Below are positions 33,996 to 42,799 of a stretch of DNA of 64,000 nucleotides, piece by piece (position 1 is the stretch's first letter; each line of letters opens with the position of its first letter). The DNA comes from Olsenella urininfantis (GTDB taxonomy: Bacteria > Actinomycetota > Coriobacteriia > Coriobacteriales > Atopobiaceae), in contig NZ_LT732540.1 in the NCBI RefSeq assembly GCF_900155635.1, forward strand, positions 966,365-1,030,364, given 5' to 3'. A program made the translations under genes and the position numbers. The notes below the pieces were generated by a model. The model ran no database searches, was not told the origin of the DNA, and saw nothing but the letters and a program-made list of their open reading frames with translations.

Positions 33996-36338
33996 CTAGG
34001 CCCTCCTCTTCATCTGGTTTGCTCCCTCGCCAGGCATGATGCGGCGCGCGTCATAGACGGACGCCACCCTGCTTACCGCAGCGAGCAGGGGGTCGAGCAG
34101 GGACGCATCCGATATGGCAATGAGAAAACGAAGGCGCGCGACGCCAGACGAGGTGGTCTGCGTCGCCGCCGACAATATGTTAGACCCTGCCTCGCCCAGG
34201 GCTATGGTGACGTCCTTGAGCAGCCCCATGCGATCCGTGGCCTCGACGACTATCTCGACCTGGAACTCGGTCGCACCAGTGGCGTCCCACTCGACATCGA
34301 TCATGCGCTCCGGGTGGGACATGAGGTCCTTGACGTTGGGGCAGCTTGAGCGATGCACCGACACGCCACGCCCGCGGGTGATGAAGCCGACGATGTCATC
34401 CCCCGCGACGGGGTTGCAGCAGTGGGCAAGGTGCACGAGAAGGTCTGGGTCGCCCTTCACGATGACGCCGCAGTTGTTGCGGCGCTTCTTGTCCGACGCA
34501 GCCCGGGCGCCATGCCTCACGAGGGGCATGTCCTCCGCCATGGCCCGGTCCTTGGCGTCCTTTCGGGCCGCCTGCTTGTCTCGCTGCGCCTGGCGCTCGG
34601 GAGAGTCCTCCTCGAGGATCGCCTCGATCTTGTTGGCGACCTGCTTGCACGAGACCTTCCCGGTCCCGACGGCGGCGAAGAGGTCGTCGGTGCGGATGTA
34701 GTCAAGCTGCAGCGTGACGCTTTCGAGCGCGCGGACGGTGCGCTGGGTGGAGATGCCGTACCCCCTCTTGCGCAGCTCGTGGGCAAGGTCGCTCCTGCCC
34801 TGCTCCGCGTCGTCCGTCTTCGAGAGGGCGGTGAAGTACTTGCGGATCTTCGCCTTGGCAGAGGGGGTCGCCACCAGCTTCAGCCAGTCTCGGCTGGGCT
34901 TTGAGCTCTTGTTGGTGAGTATCTCGACGCGATCGCCGCTCTCGAGGCGATGGGTGAGGGGGACGACCGAACCGTTGACCTTTGCGCCGACGCAATGGTT
35001 GCCAACCTCGGTGTGGACGGCATAGGCGAAGTCCAGGGGCGTGGAATCGCGTCTCAGGCTCATGACCTCGCCCTTGGGAGTGAAGACGAAGATCTCGTCC
35101 TCGAAGAGGTCCACGCGCAGGTTGTTCAGGAACTCGCGCGCGTCTCCCATCTCGTCGTCCACCGTCCAGTCAAGGCTGCGGCGAATCCAGTTGATCTGGC
35201 TGTTGATGTCACGGTCGCCGTTCGCCACGCGCCCGGCCGAGTTGCCGCTCTCCTTGTAGAGCCAGTGGGCGGCGATTCCGTACTCCGCCTGGTCATGCAT
35301 GGCGTAGGTGCGAATCTGGATCTCGATGGGACGGGCGTCGGAGCCGATGACCGTGGTGTGAAGGGACTGATAGCCATTGGGCTTGGGCATGGCTATGTAG
35401 TCTTTGAACCTGCCGGGAAGGGGGTGCCACAGGGAGTGGACCGCGCCCAGCGTCGAGTAGCAGTCCCCCACCCCTTCGGTGAGCACGCGAAGCGCAATGA
35501 GGTCGTAGATGTCGGAGAACTCCTTGCCCTTGCGCGTCATCTTCTGGTAGATGGACCAGAGGTGCTTGGGGCGACCGCTGATCTGGTAGCCCCTGATGCC
35601 CACGTTCGAGAGCTCGTCGTCCAAGATCTTGATGGCCTCCGCGGTGTCCTGCTCGCGCTGGGCACGGGAGTCCTGGACCATGCGGGCCATGCGCTCGTAC
35701 TCGGCGGGCTCGAGGTAGAAGAACGAGAGGTCCTCGAGCTCCCACTTGATGGAGCTGATGCCCAGGCGGTCGGCGAGGGGGGCATAGACGTCCATGGTCT
35801 CGCGCGCCTTGAAGACGCGCCTGTCGGGCTTCAGCGCGGCAAGCGTTCGCATGTTGTGCAGGCGGTCGGCCAGCTTGATGATCACCACGCGGATGTCCTT
35901 GGACATGGCGAGGAACATCTTGCGCAGGTTGAGGGCCTGCTTCTCGTCCATGGAAGAGACCTCGATGGAGGTCAGCTTGGTGACGCCGTCCACAAGCTCG
36001 GCCACAACGGGCCCGAAGAGCTCGCTGAGGTCGCCCAGGGTGGCCGAGGTGTCCTCGACGGTGTCATGGAGGAGGGCGGCGCAGATGGGATCCTCGTCCA
36101 TACGAAGGTCCTTGGCGAGGATGAGGGCAACCTCGACGGGATGGTTGATGTAGGGCTCCCCCGAGCGCCGGCGCTGCTCCTGATGGAACTGCGCGGCGAA
36201 TGCGTATGCCGCGTCTACCTTGGAGAGAGCCTCTTCGGCAAGGTAGCCGGCGCAGGTGTTGCGCAAGACGCGCCAGTTGTCCGCCTGCGGGACGTTGCGT
36301 CGTCGAGGCCGTGCGACGCTCGCTGTCAGGTCGTTCAT
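33996..36338 (-). CDS. Bifunctional (p)ppGpp synthetase/hydrolase (RelA/SpoT family)
   Basis: Stringent-response enzyme, 780 aa, normal for long RSH proteins. HD hydrolase motif LLHDTVEDTSATL near residue 90 is intact; synthetase motifs are FSDIYDLIALRVL, RFKDYIAMPKPNGYQSLHTTV (RxKD type, as in bifunctional enzymes). Then TGS (IFVFTPKGEVMSLRRDSTPLDFAYAVH region), a helical/CC part with HCCNPVAGDDIVGFITRGRG, and a C-terminal ACT domain (VEIVVEATDRMGLLKDVTIAL). Start ATG overlaps the recJ stop by four bases (ATGA). The metallo-hydrolase gene follows immediately. Confidence 0.95.
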   Translation of the reverse strand: MNDLTASVARPRRRNVPQADNWRVLRNTCAGYLAEEALSKVDAAYAFAAQFHQEQRRRSGEPYINHPVEVALILAKDLRMDEDPICAALLHDTVEDTSATLGDLSELFGPVVAELVDGVTKLTSIEVSSMDEKQALNLRKMFLAMSKDIRVVIIKLADRLHNMRTLAALKPDRRVFKARETMDVYAPLADRLGISSIKWELEDLSFFYLEPAEYERMARMVQDSRAQREQDTAEAIKILDDELSNVGIRGYQISGRPKHLWSIYQKMTRKGKEFSDIYDLIALRVLTEGVGDCYSTLGAVHSLWHPLPGRFKDYIAMPKPNGYQSLHTTVIGSDARPIEIQIRTYAMHDQAEYGIAAHWLYKESGNSAGRVANGDRDINSQINWIRRSLDWTVDDEMGDAREFLNNLRVDLFEDEIFVFTPKGEVMSLRRDSTPLDFAYAVHTEVGNHCVGAKVNGSVVPLTHRLESGDRVEILTNKSSKPSRDWLKLVATPSAKAKIRKYFTALSKTDDAEQGRSDLAHELRKRGYGISTQRTVRALESVTLQLDYIRTDDLFAAVGTGKVSCKQVANKIEAILEEDSPERQAQRDKQAARKDAKDRAMAEDMPLVRHGARAASDKKRRNNCGVIVKGDPDLLVHLAHCCNPVAGDDIVGFITRGRGVSVHRSSCPNVKDLMSHPERMIDVEWDATGATEFQVEIVVEATDRMGLLKDVTIALGEAGSNILSAATQTTSSGVARLRFLIAISDASLLDPLLAAVSRVASVYDARRIMPGEGANQMKRRA

Positions 36339-39300
36339 GATGATCCCTCGTCACTTCCCGCCACATGGCCAAAGTCGGGCGCGATGGGGCGGTTTATGCG
36401 TTCGAGCATCTCTTCCGGACTACAAGAGAGTACCCAATCCCTGAACGCCGCGAACTCCTCGCGCTGCCACTTGCCCTCAAGGTAGCGCACGGATCGGTCG
36501 AGCTGCACGCGTTGGGCGGCGGGCGGAAGGAATAGCTGTCTCTTGCCCGCGAGCCAACGCTCGCCCACGAGGCCAAGCTCCTCGAAGATGGCAAGGCCGC
36601 AGGAGACGGACCGCGCGTCAAGACTCGCCCTAGGGTCATTGCGCGAGGCGAGCTCTGCGATCTGCTCGTCCTCGAGAGGGCGACCCTGCGAGGCATCCGG
36701 GGAGCCGAGAGCCGACTTCAGCGTCCGGTAGAGGACGGCAAGCTCGGGCCTGGACGGCGAGGAGAGGGCCAGTATGCGCTCGTTGAGGCTGGCGTCACGC
36801 GAGCCGAAAAGCGGATAGATGCGCGCGTCCTGCCCGTCCCTGCCGGCTCGCCCGCTCATCTGGTTGAACTCCACCGACCCGAAGGGAAGGTGGTACAGGA
36901 CCACGTTCCTGATGTCCGGAAGGTTGACTCCCTCTCCGAAGGCGCTTGTGGAGACTATGCAGCAGAGCTCTCCGTGCCTGAAGCAGCGCTCCACGCGACA
37001 CCTCTGGGCACGCGTGAGGCCAGCGTGGTAGAAGCCGATGCGCCACGCGAGGTCTGGCACCGCATGGCGCAGCATGCGCACGAGGCCGGCGGACTGCTCG
37101 CGAGAGTTCACGTACACCACGGTCTTCTGCCCCGTGGCAACGATGCTGGCCAGCGCGGCATCACGGTCACGCGACTCCCTGAGGTCAACGACGCCGAGGT
37201 TGTCCCTGCTGCTCACGTCCACGATGACGTCGGATCGCCTGATGCGCGCAAGAGAGCAGATCTCTTGGGCGGCCTGCGTGTCCGCGGTGGCGGTGACCGC
37301 CAGGACGCAGGGGTCTCCCAGCTTGGAGAGGACCTCTGGCAGCTTGGAGTAGGAGGCGCGGCCCGCCCCCCTGCTCGCGTCCGCATGGTGAGACTCGTCA
37401 AGAACCAGGAAGCCCACGCGCCCGGAGGCGGAGAGGCGCCCCGCGTGGATGGCGAGAAACTCCGGGGTGGTGAGGACCACGTCCACCTTGCCCTGCGCCA
37501 GCTGGGAGTAAAGCTCGTCTCTCTCTTCTTGCGTGCTCTCGCCCGTGAGAACGCAGGCCCTGAGGCCCCAGCCGCCGAAGGCCGCGGCTAGGTGCAGCGC
37601 CTGGTCTGCCACCAGGGCGCGCAGAGGGTACACGAAGATGCTGGCCCTGCCATGGGCCAGCGCCTCTCGTGCGGCATGAAGCTGGAATATGAGGGACTTG
37701 CCCCGGCCCGTTGCCATGACGCAGAGCGCGGAGCGGCCCTCGGCGAGGAGCGAGAGGGCCTTTGCCTGGGCGGGAAGCAGCTCGCTGGAGCCGACGAGCT
37801 GGCGCCTGAGCTCGTCGGTGAGCGCCGCGTAGCCCAGGGCCGACAGACGGCTTCTCTCGGCGCGGGCGTCCTGCTCGGGTGGCTCCGGCGCCTCCTCGTC
37901 CGGCGGCTGGGGTGGCTGGTCCCTGAAGAGGATGTCCTTGACCATCATCTTGGGCTTGGTGCGCCCCTGCCAGGTCTCGCTCACGGGCTCGAAGACGAGG
38001 TCCACCACCTCGTCGCAGGAGGCGGCTCGCTCTATGTCCGGGGTGCGGAACATGATGGCGGACACCGAGCTGATGCCGTCGGTTGCCACAAAGCGCAGGT
38101 GGTTGCCTGCGGCCCCCACGCGCGCGCGGCTGTGCATGCTCACGCCCAGAGCCGCGAGCAGCGGCTTCTTGTTGCCCTGGCCGAAGGGCTGCAGGAGCTC
38201 CAGCGAGTCGATGTTGGCAACGGTGAGCTCCTCGAGGCCCACCAAGGCGCAGATCTCCCCCCTGCTCTCGAACTGCTCCGGCGGAAGCTCCCCAAGGATG
38301 CGCTCCAGGCGCCCGCGGAGCTCGTCGAGCCTGGACGCCTCGCAGGTGACGCCCACCGCACCGGCGTGCCCGCCAAAGCGGATCAGCAGGTCGGAGCACT
38401 GCTCGACGGCATGGAACAGGTCCACCGACCCCACGGACCTGCCCGACCCACGAGCGACGCCATCCGAGATGGTGAAGAGGATGGAGGGGACGTGGTAGCG
38501 GTTCACGATGCGGCTGGCGACGATGCCCTTGACGCCCTCGTGCCAGCCCTCGCCGCCCACGACCACCACGCGGCCGCCCGCATAGCTCTCGGCAACCTTC
38601 CCCATCGCCGCCTCGGTGAGCTCGGACTCGATGGCGCGCCGCTCTGCGTTGACCTCCTCGAGACGCGCCGCCAGCTCCGCTGCCTCCTGGGCGTCATTGG
38701 TGAGCAGCAGCCTGAAGGCAAGGTCCGTATTGCCCATGCGGCCCGCGGCGTTGAGGCGCGGAATAAGGGAGAAGGGCAGGGAGTCTGCCGTGACCTCGGA
38801 GAGATCGACGCCCGCCATGGCCGCAAGCGCCACGATGCCCGGGCGCTCGGTGAGGCGCATGCGCCCGATGCCATCCGCGACCAGGGCACGGTTCTCACTG
38901 GCCAGGCGCATCATGTCCGATATGGTCCCCAGGGTGGCGACCTCCGTGTAGTGGCGCCAGAGCTGGGGGTCTCCCCTCCTCTCGCCGAGGAGCTGCAGCA
39001 GCTTGAGGGCGACCCCCGCGCCCGCCAGCTCGCGAGAGGGGCAGTCATGGGAGAGCTTGGGGTCGGTCACGGGAACGCCCTCGGGGACGAGCTCAGCGGG
39101 CTCGTGGTGGTCCGTCACCACCACGTCTATGCCCTGCGAGACGAGCCACGCCACCTCGTCCCTCGCGGCAATCCCGTTGTCCACGGTGACGACGAGGTCG
39201 GGCGAGCTGCTGGAGATGACGCGCTCGAGCGCCTCGCGAGAGAGGCCGTAGCCCTCCTCGAAGCGATCGGGGATGTATGGGTCGACCTTTGCTCCAAGCT

Positions 39301-39625
39301 GGCGCAGGCCCAGGGTGAGAATGCAGCTGGCGCTCATACCGTCCACGTCGAAGTCGCCGAAGACGGCGATGCGCTCGCCTCTCTCCAACGCCTGGCAGAG
39401 CCTGCCTGCCGCCTCGTCCATGCCGGGGATGAGGAGGGGGTCGTGCCAGTCCCTCTCGAGGGAGGGCGAGAGGAACGCGCGCGCCTCCTCGACGCCGCGC
39501 ACGCCACGTGCCACGAGCGCGCGGGCGACGATGGCGGGGACGTTGCAGGCATCGACCAGCGCTCGCTCCGCCTGAGGGTCTTGAGGCAGTATCTCCCAGC
39601 GGCCGCTGTCCAGAAGCCCGGCCAT
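36335..39625 (-). CDS. recJ: RecJ single-strand exonuclease fused to a RecQ-like DEAD/DEAH helicase
   Basis: 1096 aa. Residues 1 to about 570 are a complete RecJ: DFDVDG (91-96), DNGI, VVTDHHEPAELVPEGVPV (DHH), FSLIPRLNAAGRMG, then DHHA1 SVDLFHAVEQCSDLLIRFGGHAGAVGVT and the OB part. After a Pro/Glu linker (PPQPPDEEAPEPPEQD) comes a helicase: Walker A TGRGKS (near 640), DESHH (743-746), VTATADT, HAGLTRAQR, STSAFGEGVNLPDI and QMSGRAGRDG, i.e. RecQ-like motifs I-VI. ATG 39625 has GAGGGAAG upstream. A single protein would unwind and degrade DNA 5' to 3', like RecQ plus RecJ in the RecF pathway. It is first in an operon with the (p)ppGpp enzyme. Confidence 0.92.
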   Translation of the reverse strand: MAGLLDSGRWEILPQDPQAERALVDACNVPAIVARALVARGVRGVEEARAFLSPSLERDWHDPLLIPGMDEAAGRLCQALERGERIAVFGDFDVDGMSASCILTLGLRQLGAKVDPYIPDRFEEGYGLSREALERVISSSSPDLVVTVDNGIAARDEVAWLVSQGIDVVVTDHHEPAELVPEGVPVTDPKLSHDCPSRELAGAGVALKLLQLLGERRGDPQLWRHYTEVATLGTISDMMRLASENRALVADGIGRMRLTERPGIVALAAMAGVDLSEVTADSLPFSLIPRLNAAGRMGNTDLAFRLLLTNDAQEAAELAARLEEVNAERRAIESELTEAAMGKVAESYAGGRVVVVGGEGWHEGVKGIVASRIVNRYHVPSILFTISDGVARGSGRSVGSVDLFHAVEQCSDLLIRFGGHAGAVGVTCEASRLDELRGRLERILGELPPEQFESRGEICALVGLEELTVANIDSLELLQPFGQGNKKPLLAALGVSMHSRARVGAAGNHLRFVATDGISSVSAIMFRTPDIERAASCDEVVDLVFEPVSETWQGRTKPKMMVKDILFRDQPPQPPDEEAPEPPEQDARAERSRLSALGYAALTDELRRQLVGSSELLPAQAKALSLLAEGRSALCVMATGRGKSLIFQLHAAREALAHGRASIFVYPLRALVADQALHLAAAFGGWGLRACVLTGESTQEERDELYSQLAQGKVDVVLTTPEFLAIHAGRLSASGRVGFLVLDESHHADASRGAGRASYSKLPEVLSKLGDPCVLAVTATADTQAAQEICSLARIRRSDVIVDVSSRDNLGVVDLRESRDRDAALASIVATGQKTVVYVNSREQSAGLVRMLRHAVPDLAWRIGFYHAGLTRAQRCRVERCFRHGELCCIVSTSAFGEGVNLPDIRNVVLYHLPFGSVEFNQMSGRAGRDGQDARIYPLFGSRDASLNERILALSSPSRPELAVLYRTLKSALGSPDASQGRPLEDEQIAELASRNDPRASLDARSVSCGLAIFEELGLVGERWLAGKRQLFLPPAAQRVQLDRSVRYLEGKWQREEFAAFRDWVLSCSPEEMLERINRPIAPDFGHVAGSDEGSS

Positions 39626-39820
39626 GCTAGCGCTTCCCTCTGGGCGTGGGCCCCACTGCGATCTGGGCCGTCGCCTCGCACGAAGGGCAGCGAGCAACGC
39701 CGGCCCCACTGGACGGGACCAAAGCAAATCGATTCATAGAGCGGTCTCCTATGCGCGGGGCGCCTGCCCCTTCTGTTTGAACCGCTCAATCATAGCGCAG
39801 GGACCGGACGCGAATGCGCG

Positions 39821-40966
39821 CTACCAGTCCTGCGCCGCCGGAAGCGTCCTCCACTGGCTCACGAACTGGGCGTAGCGCCCCTCGATGATTGCCTCGCGAG
39901 CGCGACGCATGAGGTCGAGCAGATAGAAGACGTTGTGCATGGAGAGCAGGATGGAACCCACCATCTCCTTCTGCTTCACCAGGTGATGCAGGTAGGCACG
40001 GGTGTAGCCGCCGGTGCAGACCGGGCAGCCGCACGCGCCGTCAAGCGGGGCGTGGTCGTGCGCGAAGCGTGCGTGGCGCAGGTTGAGCCTTCCCTCGCTC
40101 GAGAATGCGCTGCCCATGCGCGCGGTGCGGGTGGGAAGCACGCAGTCGAACATGTCGATGCCACAGGCGACGCCGCGCACCAGCGTGGAGGGGTTGCCCA
40201 CGCCCATGAGATAGCGTGGCTTCCCCTTGGGCATGTACTCGCTGGCCAGGGGCTCGAGGGTCTCGAACATGAGCTCGTGGTCCTCTCCCACCGAATAGCC
40301 GCCGATGCCGTATCCCGGGAAGTCCGCGCAGTCCTCGAGGTGACGCAGGCTCCTGAGGCGCAAGTCCATGTGCATGCCACCCTGCACGATGCCGAAGAGC
40401 GCCTGGTCCTGCCTGTCATGGGCGGCAAAGCAGCGCTCCGCCCACATGCTCGAGAGCTCAACCGCGCGCTCGACGAAGCCACGCGTCGCGGGGTATCCCG
40501 GGCACTGGTCGAGCTGCATCACGATGTCGGCCCCCAGCTGCCCCGCGATGCGCATGTTGTCCTCGGGGGTCCAATGCACGTACGAGCCGTCGTAGTCGAC
40601 GGTGCGGAAGGTCACGCCATCATTGGTGAGCTTGGTGAAGTCCCCGTGGCTGAAGACCTGAAACCCACCCGAGTCGGTGAGGATGGGGCCTCTCCACTGC
40701 ATGAAGTCATGGAGGCCGCCCATCTCCTCCACCAGGTCGGCGCCGGGGCGCTGCGAGAGGTGATAGGTGTTGGCGAGCAGGATCTTGGTGCCCAGGCCCT
40801 CGAGCTGCCCCGGGAGCAGCCCCTTTACCGTTGCCTTGGTGCCCACCGGCATGAAGATGGGCGTGGGCACGTCCCCATGGGGGGTGTGCAGGACGCCCGC
40901 GCGCGCATGCGTCTTCGGGTCCTCGGCGATGATGTCGTAGGTGAACCAGCCGCTCTTCTCGCTCAT
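39821..40966 (-). CDS. tgt: tRNA-guanine transglycosylase
   Basis: Exchanges guanine 34 of tRNAs with GUN anticodons for preQ1 (queuosine pathway); 381 aa. Substrate motif LTDSGGFQVFS, RYLMGVG, nucleophilic region DMFDCVLPTRTARMG, and the zinc site CGCPVCTGGYTRAYLHHL. The downstream partners queA and queH lie on the same strand with ptsH and a coiled-coil gene between. tRNA-His(GTG), one of its substrates, is also in this window. Followed by about 195 bases before recJ. Confidence 0.96.
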   Translation of the reverse strand: MSEKSGWFTYDIIAEDPKTHARAGVLHTPHGDVPTPIFMPVGTKATVKGLLPGQLEGLGTKILLANTYHLSQRPGADLVEEMGGLHDFMQWRGPILTDSGGFQVFSHGDFTKLTNDGVTFRTVDYDGSYVHWTPEDNMRIAGQLGADIVMQLDQCPGYPATRGFVERAVELSSMWAERCFAAHDRQDQALFGIVQGGMHMDLRLRSLRHLEDCADFPGYGIGGYSVGEDHELMFETLEPLASEYMPKGKPRYLMGVGNPSTLVRGVACGIDMFDCVLPTRTARMGSAFSSEGRLNLRHARFAHDHAPLDGACGCPVCTGGYTRAYLHHLVKQKEMVGSILLSMHNVFYLLDLMRRAREAIIEGRYAQFVSQWRTLPAAQDW

Positions 40967-40999
40967 GTGTCCTCTTGCCTTCCCGCCCGCGCCAAGAAA

Positions 41000-41033
41000 C
41001 TGGGGCCCCGACGGCTATGCGTCAGAGCCCCAG
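41000..41033 (-). terminator. Terminator of ptsH
   Basis: CTGGGG / CCCCAG stem with additional GACG/CGTC pairing inside, followed on the minus strand by TTTCTTGG; sits about 20 bases after the ptsH stop and just before tgt. Confidence 0.55.
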
Positions 41034-41052
41034 GCACGGCGTGCGCCTTGTG

Positions 41053-41334
41053 CTACTCGGAGAAGAGGTTCTCGTCGTTGTCCTTGATGGCAAGAAGGGC
41101 GTTCAGCGCGTCCTGCTCGTCGGGGCCGTCACAGGCGATCTCTACCTTGGTGCCGGTGCCCAGGCCAGCGGCAAGGATCATCATGATCGACTTGGCGTTG
41201 ACGGGGGAGCTTCCCTTGTCGACGTCCTTGATGGTGACGGCGCTCTGGTACTCCTTGGCAACCTGAACGAACTGGGAGGCCGGGCGGGCGTGGAGGCCGG
41301 TAGCGCTGGCAATAGTGACCTGCTTTGAAACCAT
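41053..41334 (-). CDS. ptsH: Phosphocarrier protein HPr
   Basis: Phosphotransferase system carrier between enzyme I and sugar-specific EIIA; 93 aa. ATGLHARPASQF carries the phosphorylated His-15 and KSIMMILAAGLGTG the Ser-46 regulatory site used by HPr kinase in Gram-positives. ATG 41334 has GGAGAGC upstream. Single gene with its own terminator; ptsI is not in the window. Divergent from the coiled-coil protein gene. Confidence 0.96.
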   Translation of the reverse strand: MVSKQVTIASATGLHARPASQFVQVAKEYQSAVTIKDVDKGSSPVNAKSIMMILAAGLGTGTKVEIACDGPDEQDALNALLAIKDNDENLFSE

Positions 41335-41569
41335 GGTGAGCTCTCCTTGTCTTGTTGTGGGCCCCTTGAGTCTCAAGGCCCCGACATGCCTTGCTTCTGA
41401 ACAGGATATACCAAAGATCCACGCTTCCGAGATGAGAGCCACCCTTATTTGCGGCGCCCAATCTCCTGGAATGTGCTTGAATGACGCCCGTGCGAAGGAA
41501 AGCTGTGCGAACATGGTGCAACTGTTGGGCGCGGGCTCCGACTTGCCCAACGCGTCGAGAGGAGCGGGC

Positions 41570-42766
41570 ATGGCAGATGAGCCGATTCAAGAGGACGAGA
41601 AAGGGCGCCAGGACATCCTTCCTGCCGCAAGTGCCGCGCTGCTTGCGGGAAAGTCCCTGAGGGACGGCTTCGACGCCATAGTGAGCGTGCGGACCGCCGC
41701 GAAGCGGCATGCCGAGGCACGCAGCCGCGCCCGCCAGCTCAAGGCGGACATCGACGCCAGCGCCAGCGAATTGGGGCGGCGCGAGCAGATCGAGGGCAAC
41801 TTCGAGCAGATCGTCCAGGACCAGCGGGCCGCGATCGAGGGGGCCCAGGAATCCATTCGCAGCGCCCGTGATCGCGAGGTGGCCCTGGCGCGCGAGAAGG
41901 AGACGCTCGAGGGGCAGCTCGAGGGGCTCAAGGCGAAGAACGAAGAGGACATCAGGCCCTATCGGGAGCTCATGGAGTCCACGAGGGGCCGCTCGGACGA
42001 TGCGGCGCGCTCCCTTTCGGAGCTCAAGCGCGCCGTGAAGGCCGCCGACCAGCAGGTGACGGAAAGCGCCAAGCGTCGCGAGCAGCGTATTGCGGGCGCC
42101 AACCGCGCCGTTGACAGCGCCCTCGACCGCCTGCGCAAAACCGAGGCGGACCTGACCTCGCTGCAGAGGGATCCCAACGCCGCCCCGAGCGCCATCTCGA
42201 AGACCCAGCGCGAGCTTGTTGCCGAGCAGGCCCACCTGGACGCCGCACGCGACGAGGTCACCCGCGTCACCGCGGAGTGCCAGCGCGCGGTGGAGAGCGC
42301 GCAGACGCATCTCTGGACGCAGAGGCAGTCGCTCGAGACCGTCGAGCGGCAGGCGGACGATGCGAAGCGCGCGGCAGCCGCGCGCCGCGAGGAGTTCGAG
42401 TCCCTCTTCAACGGGGCGCAGGAGCGTGAGAAGGCCCTGGCGAAGGAAATCTCCCAGCGAAGTGACGCCATCTCCGATGCGCAGACTGAGGCAGAGGCGG
42501 CAACGCGCCAGCTTGAGGAGGCGCAGGAGGCGCTCGACGAGGCCGTGAGGGTGCACGAGACCCCAGAGCTCAGCGAGCAGCTGCGCGAGTCCATAGCGCG
42601 CCTTCAGGACGAGCGGGCCAGCCTCGAGGCGGACATCGAGGAGCTTGCCGCCCATGAGCGAGAGCTCAGGGGACGCACCAGGAGGCAGCGCCTCGTCTTC
42701 CTGGGGGCCCTGGCGGCGCTTCTCGTTGTGGTGGTGGCGCTGCTGGTGCTCCTGCTGCCGCGCTAG
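41570..42766 (+). CDS. Long coiled-coil protein with C-terminal membrane anchor
   Basis: 398 aa, not recognised. GAGAGGAGC precedes ATG 41570. After a short acidic start and SAALLAGKSLRDGFDAI, residues about 50 to 370 are continuous Glu/Lys/Arg/Ala/Gln heptad helix (REKETLEGQLEGLKAKNEED, REEFESLFNGAQEREKALAK), ending in RRQRLVFLGALAALLVVVVALLVLLLPR, one membrane helix with one Arg after it. A cytoplasmic rod tethered to the membrane by its tail is the natural reading; roles in envelope or chromosome organisation are possible but unproven. Divergent from ptsH and convergent with queA. Confidence 0.8.
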   Translation: MADEPIQEDEKGRQDILPAASAALLAGKSLRDGFDAIVSVRTAAKRHAEARSRARQLKADIDASASELGRREQIEGNFEQIVQDQRAAIEGAQESIRSARDREVALAREKETLEGQLEGLKAKNEEDIRPYRELMESTRGRSDDAARSLSELKRAVKAADQQVTESAKRREQRIAGANRAVDSALDRLRKTEADLTSLQRDPNAAPSAISKTQRELVAEQAHLDAARDEVTRVTAECQRAVESAQTHLWTQRQSLETVERQADDAKRAAAARREEFESLFNGAQEREKALAKEISQRSDAISDAQTEAEAATRQLEEAQEALDEAVRVHETPELSEQLRESIARLQDERASLEADIEELAAHERELRGRTRRQRLVFLGALAALLVVVVALLVLLLPR

Positions 42767-42799
42767 GCCGAGGGCCGCGGCGCGAGGCCCTCCTCGCGC

